From positions 1,302,001 through 1,366,000 of the forward strand of contig NZ_JAGINX010000001.1 of assembly GCF_017876395.1 (NCBI RefSeq): a stretch of DNA of 64,000 nucleotides, given 5' to 3'. This document shows positions 9,482-18,059 of this stretch, in pieces. The position numbers and the translations under genes are program-made. Source of the stretch: Nesterenkonia lacusekhoensis (lineage in GTDB: Bacteria; Actinomycetota; Actinomycetes; Actinomycetales; Micrococcaceae). Below the pieces are notes generated by a model, which made no database searches, was not told the origin of the DNA, and saw only the letters and a list, made by a program, of their open reading frames with translations. Numbering within the stretch: position 1 is the first letter of the stretch; every line of letters begins with the position of its first letter.

Positions 9482-10563
9482 GATGCGTAATCACCCTCCG
9501 GGTCGGTGTTGCCGCGCTCCCAGTAGGTCGGGCCGACGGGTTCGGTGAAATCGCTCCGGGCGACGAGATAGCCCTCGTCGTCCACGGTGATGGGCAGCTG
9601 GGGCAGCGGACGGCCAGCAGGCCCGAAGACGACCTTGAACTCGTTGGCGGCATCGAAGGTGGACTGGTGGCAGGGGCACAGCAGGTGATGCGTGTGCCGC
9701 TCGTACAGCGCGACGGGGCAGCCGACATGGGTGCAGACCTTGGAGCAGGCGATGATCCCGTCGTAGCTCCAGTCCTCACGACCCTCGCTGACCGTCTCGA
9801 TGTCCTCGGGGTTCATGCGCATGACCAGTGTCACGGCCTTCGCCTTCTCCGAGAGCCGCTGCCCATGGCTGGAGATGGTGCGCAGGTTCTCCGGGATCAC
9901 GTGCATCGCGGTGCCGACGGTGAGGTCCGACGCCTTGATGCGGGTTCCCGAGGGGTCACGGACCAGGTGGACGCCCTCGTCCCACATCGAGTGCCTCATG
10001 CGCTCGACGCCGAAGTCTTCGGAGCGGTCCAGATCGCGCAGAGTCACGATGAAGGGAAGCGGAGCGAGCAGCGCTGCGCCGATCATCGTGTTGCGCAGCA
10101 GCGGGCGACGTTTGATCTGCGACTCATCGAGGACGTCGCCGATGATCTTCTCGGCTTCTTCGCGCTCTGCCTCCTTGCGCAGGGGCTTGCGGTCCTCGAC
10201 CATCTCGTGGTCGGGCATCAGCACCTTGGCCCAGTGCACGATGCCCAGACCGATGCCGAGCATCGCGAAGGCGACACCGACTCCGAGCAGGGTGTTCTGC
10301 ACACGCAGAAGCTGCAGATCCCCTTCCGTCTGGCCGATGGCGAAGTAGCCGACAAAGAAGACCACGGTGCCGATGATGGAGAGCAGGAAGAGAATCGACA
10401 CGATGCGCTCAGCACCTTTGGCGACCTTCTCGCTCTCGTCTGCCAGCCGCGGGCGGTGCGGGGGCAGGCCCGGGTTGTCGATGGCGTAGGCGCCCGACTC
10501 CCCTTCACCGGCTTTGATGACGGCACCCGAGTCCTTCGGGTCGCCGTTACCGTGCTCGCCCAT
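9478..10563 (-). CDS. qcrA: Rieske iron-sulphur subunit QcrA of the bcc complex
   Basis: 361 residues. An acidic N-terminal tail is followed by three hydrophobic helices, as in actinobacterial QcrA (other bacteria have one). The C-terminal Rieske domain has both [2Fe-2S] boxes, 'CTHVGCP' and 'CPCHQS', and the 'GPAGRPLPQLPI' segment. Start ATG at 10563, with AAAGGA upstream. It sits between qcrC and qcrB in the canonical order. Confidence 0.97.
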   Translation of the reverse strand: MGEHGNGDPKDSGAVIKAGEGESGAYAIDNPGLPPHRPRLADESEKVAKGAERIVSILFLLSIIGTVVFFVGYFAIGQTEGDLQLLRVQNTLLGVGVAFAMLGIGLGIVHWAKVLMPDHEMVEDRKPLRKEAEREEAEKIIGDVLDESQIKRRPLLRNTMIGAALLAPLPFIVTLRDLDRSEDFGVERMRHSMWDEGVHLVRDPSGTRIKASDLTVGTAMHVIPENLRTISSHGQRLSEKAKAVTLVMRMNPEDIETVSEGREDWSYDGIIACSKVCTHVGCPVALYERHTHHLLCPCHQSTFDAANEFKVVFGPAGRPLPQLPITVDDEGYLVARSDFTEPVGPTYWERGNTDPEGDYAS

Positions 10564-10653
10564 ATGGTTTTCGTCCTTTGCTTGAGTGATTGCTTGGAGT
10601 GCGTGGGTGCGGTGCTGCGGACACCGCCGAAGATATCGGGCCGACTGCCTCGG

Positions 10654-11454
10654 CTACGAGGACCGCGAGGTCAGCCAGACCATGGAAGCGATGAGCAGTG
10701 CGAGCCCACCGGTCCAGATGAACAGGCCCTCAGACACCGGGCCGAGGAAGCCCAGGGAGAAGCCGCCGGGAGTGCCCTGGCTCTGGTAGGTCTCCAGGAA
10801 GGCGACGATGTCCCGCTTGTCCTCCGGAACCAGGTTGGCATCGGAGAAGACCGGCATGTTCTGCGGGCCGGTGGTCATGGCCTCGTAGACATGCTGACTC
10901 TCGACGCCATGCAGAGAGGGTGCGAACTTTCCTTCGGTCAGCGCACCGCCCGCGGCCGCGGCGTTGTGGCACATGGCGCAGTTGATGCGGAAGAGCTCAC
11001 CGCCGCGGGCGGGGTCGCCCTCATCGACGTCGAGGTACTCCTCGTCCGGAACTGCCGGACCCGCACCCAGAGACGCCACGTAGGAGGCCAGCTGCATGGT
11101 CTGCTCATCGTTGAACTGAGCCGGCTTCTCCTGCGCCTGAGGACCCTGCATCTGCATCGGCATACGACCGGTGCCGACCTGGAAGTCAACAGAGGCCGCG
11201 CCCACGCCGATCAGCGACGGGCCGGCGTCGGTGCCCTCGGCATTCATGCCGTGGCAGGTGGCGCAGTTGGCGACGAAGAGCCGCTCGCCCTCTTCGATGT
11301 TCTCCGGATCGGAGTATGCATCCGCGTTCTCGGACGCCTGAGCCTCGTTGATCGTGGTGGCCGCGCTGTACAGGCCACCGGTGATCAGCAGACCCAGGAG
11401 GAGCAGGGCCACTCCTGCGAAGGGATGGCGGCGCTTCTGTGAGAGTGCCTTCAC
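10654..11454 (-). CDS. qcrC: Diheme cytochrome c subunit QcrC
   Basis: 266 residues from the GTG at 11454 ('VKALSQKRRHPF...'), preferred over the ATG at 11493 because AGGA lies 8 bases upstream and the resulting N-terminus matches the family. An N-terminal membrane anchor is followed by two cytochrome c folds, each with one CxxCH ('CATCH' and 'CAMCH'), and a C-terminal helix. Two covalent haems in one subunit is the mark of the bcc-aa3 supercomplex, in which QcrC bridges directly to cytochrome oxidase. Confidence 0.95.
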   Translation of the reverse strand: MKALSQKRRHPFAGVALLLLGLLITGGLYSAATTINEAQASENADAYSDPENIEEGERLFVANCATCHGMNAEGTDAGPSLIGVGAASVDFQVGTGRMPMQMQGPQAQEKPAQFNDEQTMQLASYVASLGAGPAVPDEEYLDVDEGDPARGGELFRINCAMCHNAAAAGGALTEGKFAPSLHGVESQHVYEAMTTGPQNMPVFSDANLVPEDKRDIVAFLETYQSQGTPGGFSLGFLGPVSEGLFIWTGGLALLIASMVWLTSRSS

Positions 11455-11512
11455 GTGCCGGTTCCTCACTTGTCGGTGCGTTGTCAGGTTCATGGGTGCG
11501 CCGTCGTCCGGA

Positions 11513-12166
11513 TCAGACGAGCAGCGGAAGGACGTAGACGATGCCGAACAGGGCGATCCAGACGACGTCCACGAAGTGCCAGTAGTAGGAGACCACCACG
11601 GCTGCGCTGGCTTCCCGGTGGGTGAACTTCACGCTGAAGTACGCCCGGGCGACGACGTAGCAGAACGCCACCAGACCGCCGATCACGTGCAGACCGTGGA
11701 AGCCGGTTGTGATGTAGAACGCCGAGCCGAAGGCGTTGGTCTGCACGGCGACGCCGTGGGACACCAGCACAGCGAACTCATAGGTCTGGCCGGCGATGAA
11801 GACCGCGCCCATCACGAAGGAGAGGATGTACCACTCGATCATGCCCCAGTTCTTCACCTGGAGCAGTCCCCCGGTGCGCCGCGGCTGGTGCCGTTCAGCG
11901 GCGAAGACGCCGAACTGAGCAGTCACCGAGCTGGCCACGAGGATGACCGTGATGGTCGTCGCCAACGTGATGTCCAGCTGGCTGGCACCCTCGGCAAACA
12001 TCTCGGGCTGCGCCGAGCGCAGGGTGAAGTAGATCGCGAACAGGCCGGCGAAGAACATCAGCTCGCTGGTCAGCCACACCATGGTGCCCACGGACACCAT
12101 GTTCGGGCGGTTCGGCAGCGTGCGCGCCGGAACGTTTGGGGCTTGGGTTGCAGACGTCACGGACAC
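11513..12166 (-). CDS. ctaE: Cytochrome c oxidase subunit III
   Basis: 217 residues, five hydrophobic helices, with the typical 'TTGFHGLHVIGG' segment. It starts with GTG at 12166; a second in-frame GTG at 12160 is possible and follows an AATAAT box by 6 bases, which would make it leaderless. It is the first gene of the ctaE-qcrC-qcrA-qcrB operon, the normal arrangement in actinobacteria, and builds the aa3 oxidase together with ctaC, ctaD and ctaF further along. Confidence 0.95.
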   Translation of the reverse strand: MSVTSATQAPNVPARTLPNRPNMVSVGTMVWLTSELMFFAGLFAIYFTLRSAQPEMFAEGASQLDITLATTITVILVASSVTAQFGVFAAERHQPRRTGGLLQVKNWGMIEWYILSFVMGAVFIAGQTYEFAVLVSHGVAVQTNAFGSAFYITTGFHGLHVIGGLVAFCYVVARAYFSVKFTHREASAAVVVSYYWHFVDVVWIALFGIVYVLPLLV

Positions 12167-12299
12167 ATTATTGCCTGAAAAGACCCCAGTTCGCTAACGC
12201 TCTCGGGTGCGTGGCGCGTCTTCAGATCCTTGTCAGGCCGCGGCTTCCGCGTCATTCTCAGGGAGTACCAAGGTCAGAGCGCTCGGAAAAAAACAGAAT

Positions 12300-12320
12300 A
12301 TTTCGACAGCCTGTAGAAAT
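12300..12320. promoter_or_regulatory. Imperfect inverted repeat in the ctaE-trpD intergenic region
   Basis: ATTTCGACAG and CTGTAGAAAT flank a single C; 9 of 10 positions pair. It lies 134 bp before ctaE and just upstream of the trpD promoter, so either gene could be the target. Its half-site resembles the GTAGAA palindromes near ctaC. Operator function is an inference. Confidence 0.4.
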
Positions 12321-12350
12321 CTGAGCGTGTCGACCCCCTCCGGAGCCCGG

Positions 12351-12356
12351 TATTGT
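12351..12356 (+). promoter_or_regulatory. -10 box for trpD
   Basis: TATTGT ends 7 bases before the trpD ATG at 12364. No Shine-Dalgarno is present, which suggests a leaderless transcript. Confidence 0.55.
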
Positions 12357-12363
12357 CGTCGCT

Positions 12364-13419
12364 ATGGATACACAGGCTGAGACCTCCGAACTGACCTGGC
12401 CCGTCCTGCTCGAGACGCTGCTCGCCGCCGAGGACCTCACGGCAGAGACCGCCGCCTGGGCGATGGGCCAGCTCATGAGCGGAGAGCTCAGCGACGCACA
12501 GATCGCCGGATTCCTGATCGCACTGCGCGCCAAAGGAGAGACCGCACAGGAACTCGTGGGCCTCAGCAGCGCCATGATGGACAGGGCCCTGCCGGCCCAG
12601 ATCTCCGGGCCCACCCTGGACATCGTCGGCACGGGCGGAGATCGCTTGGGCACGGTCAACATCTCCACCATGTCTTCTCTGGTGGCCGCGGGCGCCGGTG
12701 CCACAGTGGTCAAGCATGGCAACCGAGGCGCCTCCAGCACAGCTGGTGCCGCCGATGTCATCGAAGCGCTCGGCGTCGACCTCTCCCTGCCGACCGACCG
12801 GGTGATCCGGGCAGCCGAGCAGGTGGGCATCACGTTCCTCTTCGCCCAGACCTTCCATCCCTCCATGCGCTTCGTCGGCCCCGCCCGCAAACGCCTGGGC
12901 GTGCGCACCATCTTCAACTTTCTGGGCCCGTTGGCCAATCCGGCCCGAGTGAGTGCGCAGGCCCTGGGCTGTGCCAGCCTGGAGCTGGCGCCGAAGATGG
13001 CGGATGTGCTCGCAGCCCGGGGCACCCGCGGCCTGGTGTTCCGCGGTCAGGACGGCCGGGACAAGATCACCGCGTCGGCGGCCAGCGACCTCTGGGAGGT
13101 CCGGGACGGCGCTGTGGAGCACCTGGAGCTCGCTCCCGAAGACGTGGGGCTCCCACGCTGTGCTGTGGAAGACCTGCAGGGCGGCACCGGAGAGGAGAAC
13201 GCCGAGATCGTACGTCGGCTCCTGCGGGGCGAGCACGGGCCTGTGCGGCACGCCGTGCTGCTCAATGCGGCCGCGGGCCTGACCGCCCTGGATGAGGACG
13301 CCGCAGGCCCCCTGCTCTCCCGTCTGGAGCGCAACATCGAGCGCGCGGCCCAGTCGTTGGACTCCGGCGCGGCGGCCGAGGTCCTGCAACGCTGGACGAA
13401 GTTCTCAGCAGCCTCCTGA
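12364..13419 (+). CDS. trpD: Anthranilate phosphoribosyltransferase
   Basis: 351 residues, the usual length. It joins anthranilate to PRPP in tryptophan synthesis. Seen in the sequence: the N-terminal helical bundle ('GQLMSGELSDAQIAGFLIALRAKGET'), the PRPP/metal loop 'GTGGDRLGTVNIST', the anthranilate-site 'KHGNRGASSTAGAADV', and 'HPSMRFVGPARKRLGVRTIFNFLGPLANPA'. It stands alone here, away from other trp genes, which is common in actinobacteria. It converges on def with a 2-bp gap. Confidence 0.97.
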   Translation: MDTQAETSELTWPVLLETLLAAEDLTAETAAWAMGQLMSGELSDAQIAGFLIALRAKGETAQELVGLSSAMMDRALPAQISGPTLDIVGTGGDRLGTVNISTMSSLVAAGAGATVVKHGNRGASSTAGAADVIEALGVDLSLPTDRVIRAAEQVGITFLFAQTFHPSMRFVGPARKRLGVRTIFNFLGPLANPARVSAQALGCASLELAPKMADVLAARGTRGLVFRGQDGRDKITASAASDLWEVRDGAVEHLELAPEDVGLPRCAVEDLQGGTGEENAEIVRRLLRGEHGPVRHAVLLNAAAGLTALDEDAAGPLLSRLERNIERAAQSLDSGAAAEVLQRWTKFSAAS

Positions 13420-13421
13420 GC

Positions 13422-14024
13422 TCAGGACTGGGGCTCGTCCTCCTCGTCGTGGCCGAACGGATCCGGGTCCTCGCCCGGCATCCATGAGTGGCCAGGTTCT
13501 GTCCACCCCTCCTTCTTCAGAACCTTCTTCCACCGCTTGGCCCATCTCGGGTTCAAGCGGTTCACATAGAGGTAGCCGTCCAGATGGTCGTACTCATGCT
13601 GCATGATCCGGGCGAACCATCCTGTGGCTTCGAAGCGCACAGCAGACCCTTGCGCGTCCAGTCCCTGGATCTCGACATGATCAGAGCGCTTGAGCGGGAA
13701 CCCATAGCCGGGAGCAGAGAGGCACCCCTCCGTCTCCTCCTCCGGATCCGGATCCTCTTTGGAGACCTTGCCGATCAGCCGAAGCCGTGGATTGATGATC
13801 ACCCCGCGGCTGGGCGCCCCTGAGGTGTCGCCGTCGTACTTCCAGTTGAAGATCCGCAGACCCACGCCCACCTGTGGAGCGGCGAGCCCGACGCCGTGGG
13901 AGGCGTCCAGGGTCTCGTCCATATCAGCGATGAGTGTGCGGATCTCGTCGTCGATGGTCTCTACTTCGACGGCACGGCGGTGCAGCACAGGCTCGCCGTG
14001 GACGGTGATGGGCCGGATGGTCAT
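13422..14024 (-). CDS. def: Peptide deformylase
   Basis: 200 residues. All three signature motifs are present: GVGLAAPQ (residues 44-51), EGCLS (99-103) and HEYDH (143-147), which give the Cys and two His metal ligands and the catalytic Glu. It removes the N-formyl group from nascent proteins. The C-terminal tail is acidic (DEEDEPQS). Confidence 0.97.
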   Translation of the reverse strand: MTIRPITVHGEPVLHRRAVEVETIDDEIRTLIADMDETLDASHGVGLAAPQVGVGLRIFNWKYDGDTSGAPSRGVIINPRLRLIGKVSKEDPDPEEETEGCLSAPGYGFPLKRSDHVEIQGLDAQGSAVRFEATGWFARIMQHEYDHLDGYLYVNRLNPRWAKRWKKVLKKEGWTEPGHSWMPGEDPDPFGHDEEDEPQS

Positions 14025-14032
14025 GGTCCTCG

Positions 14033-14038
14033 ATTCTA
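14033..14038 (-). promoter_or_regulatory. -10 box for def
   Basis: TAGAAT on the minus strand, 8 bases before the def ATG at 14024. The transcript would be leaderless or nearly so. Confidence 0.5.
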
Positions 14039-14046
14039 ATCAGAGA

Positions 14047-14087
14047 CGAAGAATCCGCCCCAGGCTGAGCCCGAGGCGGATTCTTCG
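14047..14087 (-). terminator. Terminator between ctaF and def
   Basis: A perfect 13-bp stem (CGAAGAATCCGCC at 14047-14059 and its complement at 14075-14087) with a 15-nt loop. It lies just after the ctaF stop at 14105 and before the def promoter, so it ends the ctaC-ctaD-ctaF transcript. Confidence 0.75.
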
Positions 14088-14104
14088 AACGGTGCGGCGT
14101 CAGC

Positions 14105-14539
14105 TCAGTGAGCGTAGCGCTTTCGGTTGAACTCCATCACCCAGCCGGTGATGAAGAACAGCGTGGGGATGCAGGCGATGAAGAACACCCACCAGTCGAT
14201 GGCGATCCCGAAGAAGGCGAAGGCTGCCGAGAAGCCCAGGCCCAGCGGCCACCAGCTCCACGGGGCGAAGTCGCCGTAGTTGCCCTTCATCTCCTCGATC
14301 TCGCCCTCGGGGTTGTCACTGTCCATGGCCTCCGAGTTCTTGGCGGTCAGGCGCAGGTAGAACCAGAGCATGAGGCCCAGGCCAGCGGTCAGCAGCAGAC
14401 AGACGAAGCCGACCCATTCCAGGCCCGTCTGCTCGCCGGATCCCGCCACGGTCCAGTTCACGGTGAGGAAGGCGTAGACAACGGCCACCACCAGTAAGAA
14501 CAGGCCAAGCGCGAGGAAGAGTCCGATATTCGTCTTCAT
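14105..14539 (-). CDS. ctaF: Cytochrome c oxidase subunit IV (actinobacterial type)
   Basis: 144 residues with four hydrophobic helices. It matches the small subunit that always follows ctaD in actinobacteria ('LTVNWTVAGSGEQTG', 'GDFAPWSWWPLGLGFSAAFAFFGIAIDWW', C-terminal 'EFNRKRYAH'). Its ATG overlaps the ctaD stop (TGATG), so translation is coupled. Confidence 0.95.
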   Translation of the reverse strand: MKTNIGLFLALGLFLLVVAVVYAFLTVNWTVAGSGEQTGLEWVGFVCLLLTAGLGLMLWFYLRLTAKNSEAMDSDNPEGEIEEMKGNYGDFAPWSWWPLGLGFSAAFAFFGIAIDWWVFFIACIPTLFFITGWVMEFNRKRYAH

Positions 14540-16266
14540 CAGATACCACCCTTGTCCTTCTGATCAGCAGGTCCGAAGATCTTGCCGGCCGGAGTGCTCA
14601 GCGTGTGCCGCTCTCCCAGCTCGGGGTGATGCAGGTCCAGCGCCGGACGCTCGGAGCGGATCCGCGGCAGCGAGTAGAAGTTGTGACGCGGCGGCGGGCA
14701 GGACGTAGCCCACTCGAGTGAGCCTCCGAAGCCCCACGGGTCGTCCACGAGGACCCTCTTGCCCTTGCGGTGAGTGATCCATACGTTCCAGAAGAACGGA
14801 ATCAGCGAGGCGCCCAGCAGCATCGAGAACACCGTGGAGAACTGATTCATCGTGGTGAACCCGTCCTCGACCAGGTAGTCGGCGTAACGACGCGGCATGC
14901 CCATCACGCCCAGCCAGTGCTGGATCATGAAGGTGCCGTGGAAGCCGATGAAGAGCATCCAGAAGTTGATCTTGCCCAGACGCTCGTTGAGCATCTTGCC
15001 GGTCCACTTCGGCCACCAGAAGTAGAAGCCGGCGAACATCGCGAAGACCACGGTGCCGAAGACCACGTAGTGGAAGTGCGCCACCACGAAGTAGCTGTCG
15101 GACAGGTGGAAGTCCAGCGGCGGTGAGGCCAGGATGACGCCGGTCAGACCGCCGAAGAGGAAGGTCACCAGGAAGCCGAGGCTCCAGAGCATCGGCGTCT
15201 CGAAGGTGATCGACCCTCGCCACATCGTGCCGATCCAGTTGAAGAACTTCACACCGGTCGGAATAGCGATGAGCATGGTCATCAGCGCGAAGAACGGCAG
15301 CATCACTGCGCCGGTCACGTACATGTGGTGCGCCCAGACGGTCACCGACAGCGCGGCAATCGCGATGGTCGCGTAGACCAGGCCCTTGTAGCCGAAGATC
15401 GGCTTGCGGCTGAACACCGGCAGGATCTCGGAGACGATGCCGAAGAACGGCAGGGCGATGATGTAGACCTCAGGGTGCCCGAAGAACCAGAAGAGGTGCT
15501 GCCACAGGATGGCACCGCCCGCCTCCGGGTCGAAGACGTGGCCGCCGAAGCGACGGTCCAGGCCGAGGCCGAAGAGTGCGGCTGCCAGCGGCGGGAAGGC
15601 CATCAGCACCAGGATCGAGGTGATCAGCGTGTTCCAGGTGAAGATGGGCATACGCCACATGGTCATCCCCGGAGCACGCATGCAGATGATGGTGGTGATG
15701 AAGTTGACGCCACCCATGATGGTGCCGAAGCCGGTCAGCGCCAGGCCGAAGACCCAGAGGTCACCACCCACACCTGGTGAGTAGGTCGTATCTGAGAGCG
15801 GCGCGTAGGCGAACCAGCCGAAGGAGGCTGCACCCTGCGGGGTCAGGAAACCGGCGAGGGCCACCAGGGAGCCGAACAGGAAGAACCAGAAGGCCAGCGC
15901 GTTCAAACGCGGGAAGGCCACATCCGGCGAGCCGATCTGCAGGGGCATCATCACATTGGCGAATCCGGTGAACAGCGGGGTCGCGAACATCAGCAGCATC
16001 ACCGTGCCGTGCATGGTGAACAGCTGGTTGTACTGCTCCTTGGTCTGCAGGAACTGCATGCCGGGTTCGAAGAGCTCAGCACGGATGATCAGCGCCATCA
16101 CGCCGCCGATGCAGAAGAACAGGAACGAGGCGATCAGGTACATGTACCCGATGACCTTGTGATCGGTGGTCGTCAGCCAGCTGACGACGATCGCGCCTTT
16201 GGAGCGCGGGACGGAGCGAGCCTCTACGGCCCCTTCGTCAGCGGTGTATCCGAGTGTCGTGGCCAC
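14539..16266 (-). CDS. ctaD: Cytochrome c oxidase subunit I
   Basis: 575 residues with about 12 membrane helices. It holds haem a and the haem a3-CuB centre: '[17 protein letters not shown]' carries the His-Tyr crosslink pair, '[11 protein letters not shown]' gives the two CuB histidines, and '[11 protein letters not shown]' gives the a3/a haem ligands. GTG start at 16266, only 2 bp after the ctaC stop; the AAGGGG at the end of ctaC serves as ribosome-binding site. Confidence 0.98.
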   Translation of the reverse strand: MATTLGYTADEGAVEARSVPRSKGAIVVSWLTTTDHKVIGYMYLIASFLFFCIGGVMALIIRAELFEPGMQFLQTKEQYNQLFTMHGTVMLLMFATPLFTGFANVMMPLQIGSPDVAFPRLNALAFWFFLFGSLVALAGFLTPQGAASFGWFAYAPLSDTTYSPGVGGDLWVFGLALTGFGTIMGGVNFITTIICMRAPGMTMWRMPIFTWNTLITSILVLMAFPPLAAALFGLGLDRRFGGHVFDPEAGGAILWQHLFWFFGHPEVYIIALPFFGIVSEILPVFSRKPIFGYKGLVYATIAIAALSVTVWAHHMYVTGAVMLPFFALMTMLIAIPTGVKFFNWIGTMWRGSITFETPMLWSLGFLVTFLFGGLTGVILASPPLDFHLSDSYFVVAHFHYVVFGTVVFAMFAGFYFWWPKWTGKMLNERLGKINFWMLFIGFHGTFMIQHWLGVMGMPRRYADYLVEDGFTTMNQFSTVFSMLLGASLIPFFWNVWITHRKGKRVLVDDPWGFGGSLEWATSCPPPRHNFYSLPRIRSERPALDLHHPELGERHTLSTPAGKIFGPADQKDKGGI

Positions 16267-16268
16267 GG

Positions 16269-17150
16269 TCAGTCGTCCCCTTCGGTCGCACTCACGTCGT
16301 TGAGGTTCGGGTTCCGGTCGTAGGTCTCATCCAAGTGACCCTCGTCCAGAGTCTCGAGGTACTGCTCGAACTCCTGCGGGGAGACGACCTCCACGTTGAA
16401 CAGCATCTCCGAGTGGTACTCGCCGCAGAGCTCGGCGCACTTGCCGTCGAAGGTTCCCTCTTCTTCGGGGACCAGGTGGATCTCGGTGGTGCGGCCGGGA
16501 ACCATATCGCGCTTCTGCAGGAACTGCGGGATCCAGAAGGAGTGGATGACATCGCGGGAGGTCAGCTCGAAGGTGACCTCCTCATCGACCGGCAGGTACA
16601 GAGTGGGCAGACGCTGCTGGTCGCCCTCTTCGCCGGAGAGGTGAGCCTGAGTGCCGGCGTAGTGCCGCTCCTCACCGTTGTAGGTGTAGTTGAAGTCCCA
16701 GGCCCACTGCTTGCCGACCACGTTGACCACGAGCTCCGGGTCCTCATGGGGCTCGTCGATGGAGCGCTGGACCTCATCGGTGTAGTAGAAGAGCACACCG
16801 ACCATCACCAGCGGGACCAGGGTGTACATGATCTCCAGGGGCACGTTGTAGGCCAGCTGGCGGGGGTAGCCGGTCTCCCCCTTGCGACGGCGGTAGGCCA
16901 CCATGCACCAGAGCATGAGCGCCCAGGTGATCACGCCGACGATCAGCGCGGCGATCCAGGAGTTGACCCAGAGATCAGTCAGCTCTGCTGTGTTGCTGGT
17001 GGTGCCCCGACTTCCGGGAAGCCAGCCGCGACGGACTGGATCCGGGATCTCCGCGACGCAGGCGGTGAGCACCAGCGAGGCCGCGCCGGCCAGCGCGGTC
17101 GCTTTGACCGCGCGGTGACGGCGGCTGCCGGTTCGATTCTGCGAACTCAC
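16269..17150 (-). CDS. ctaC: Cytochrome c oxidase subunit II (lipoprotein)
   Basis: 293 residues. The N-terminus is a lipoprotein signal with lipobox LTAC, followed by two membrane helices and the extracytoplasmic cupredoxin domain. The CuA site is complete: 'DVIHSFWIP' and '[12 protein letters not shown]'. It accepts electrons from QcrC for the aa3 oxidase. GTG start at 17150 with GAGGAAGGG upstream. It is the first gene of ctaC-ctaD-ctaF. Confidence 0.97.
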   Translation of the reverse strand: MSSQNRTGSRRHRAVKATALAGAASLVLTACVAEIPDPVRRGWLPGSRGTTSNTAELTDLWVNSWIAALIVGVITWALMLWCMVAYRRRKGETGYPRQLAYNVPLEIMYTLVPLVMVGVLFYYTDEVQRSIDEPHEDPELVVNVVGKQWAWDFNYTYNGEERHYAGTQAHLSGEEGDQQRLPTLYLPVDEEVTFELTSRDVIHSFWIPQFLQKRDMVPGRTTEIHLVPEEEGTFDGKCAELCGEYHSEMLFNVEVVSPQEFEQYLETLDEGHLDETYDRNPNLNDVSATEGDD

Positions 17151-17251
17151 AGACGGCCCTTCCTCTTTCCTTGGTGTGCGATGCGATCAGCACGTTGTGG
17201 GGCCGCCGGCGGATCGGACCTGTGGGCGGCCTTGGACGTTCGGAGACAAGA

Positions 17252-17267
17252 CTACTACGTGAAGTAG
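17252..17267. promoter_or_regulatory. Imperfect palindrome upstream of ctaC
   Basis: CTACTACGTGAAGTAG pairs at six of the seven possible positions flanking the two central bases. It lies about 100 bp before the ctaC start in the one intergenic stretch longer than 300 bp (17151-17473). It may be an operator for the oxidase genes; no regulator is identified. Confidence 0.4.
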
Positions 17268-17343
17268 AAGCCCGGGAGCCCGGACACTCCGCGATGACAC
17301 CGATTCCGATCGCCGCAGGGACCGCTATGACCTGCACAGATAC

Positions 17344-17397
17344 GCGAAAACCCCGCTTCTACACGGTGTAGAACTCGTGAAGAGGCGGGGTTTTCGC
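17344..17397 (-). terminator. erpA terminator with a nested palindrome
   Basis: A 13-bp perfect stem (GCGAAAACCCCGC at 17344-17356 and its complement at 17385-17397) lies 77 bp after the erpA stop. Its loop contains a second perfect hairpin, TTCTACACGGTGTAGAA (17357-17373), directly stacked on the outer stem. Confidence 0.7.
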
Positions 17398-17473
17398 TCA
17401 GTGCGGGCCAGCGCCCGCAGCACCTGCTCGATGTCATATTCGTGACACGAAGCGGGTGCGCGGCGTCAGCGGC

Positions 17474-17881
17474 TCAGTGGAACGAGTCGCCGCAGGCGCA
17501 GGATCCCCCGGCGTTGGGGTTGTCGATGGTGAAGCCCTGCTTCGAGATGGAGTCCTCGAAGTCGATCTTGGCGCTTTCGAGGTACGGGACGCTCATCTTG
17601 TCCACCACGACTTCGACGCCGCTGAACTCACGCAGGGCGTCGCCGTCGAGGATCCGCTCATCGAAGTAGAGCTGGTAGATCAGACCGGAGCAGCCGCCGG
17701 GCTGGACGGCGACGCGCAGCCGCAGGTCGGTCCGGCCCTCCTGCTCCAGCAGAGAAGCGACCTTCTGTGCCGCCTCATCGCTGAGCTCCACCTGATGAGC
17801 TTTGAAGCCTTCGACCTCATTGCCCGCGATCTCGGCGGCCTGTGCCGCCTGCTCGGCTGTTTCCTGTGCGGGTGCAGACAT
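17474..17881 (-). CDS. erpA: Iron-sulphur cluster insertion/carrier protein (A-type, ErpA/IscA family)
   Basis: 135 residues. The A-type carrier fold keeps its three cluster cysteines: 'GGCSGLIYQLYF' and the C-terminal 'CACGDSFH'. It passes Fe-S clusters to apo-proteins such as the Rieske subunit. The N-terminal 20 residues are Ala/Glu/Gln-rich and less conserved. It sits next to ctaC as in other actinobacteria and is divergent from the DUF3043 gene. Confidence 0.9.
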   Translation of the reverse strand: MSAPAQETAEQAAQAAEIAGNEVEGFKAHQVELSDEAAQKVASLLEQEGRTDLRLRVAVQPGGCSGLIYQLYFDERILDGDALREFSGVEVVVDKMSVPYLESAKIDFEDSISKQGFTIDNPNAGGSCACGDSFH

Positions 17882-17930
17882 CGCAATCCCCTCTCCACAT
17901 ATGGATGGTCTTCCTGTTCAAAGGTACCAA

Positions 17931-17941
17931 CACCAGTGGTG
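17931..17941. promoter_or_regulatory. Short perfect palindrome at the erpA promoter
   Basis: CACCAGTGGTG lies just upstream of a TACCTT box (17921-17926, minus strand) that could drive erpA. Its position in the promoter spacer would suit a repressor, but it is short and could be chance. Confidence 0.25.
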
Positions 17942-18047
17942 CGCCCGAACATTCCCCACATCCGCCTCTCCCACATCTCCGCCTCCCCCACAGGCCCGAG
18001 GGCCTGCAGCGGAGGAGCGGAGGGAGCCTGCGCGCTGCGACGGCGGT

Positions 18048-18053
18048 TACACT
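18048..18053 (+). promoter_or_regulatory. -10 box for the DUF3043 gene
   Basis: TACACT ends 6 bases before the GTG at 18060. This fixes that GTG as the start and predicts a leaderless mRNA. Confidence 0.6.
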
Positions 18054-18059
18054 GGTCCG

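Noticed and set aside
11455-11493. ATG at 11493 as the qcrC start
   Set aside because: No Shine-Dalgarno is present, and the added 13 residues are not seen in the family; GTG 11454 has AGGA at good distance.
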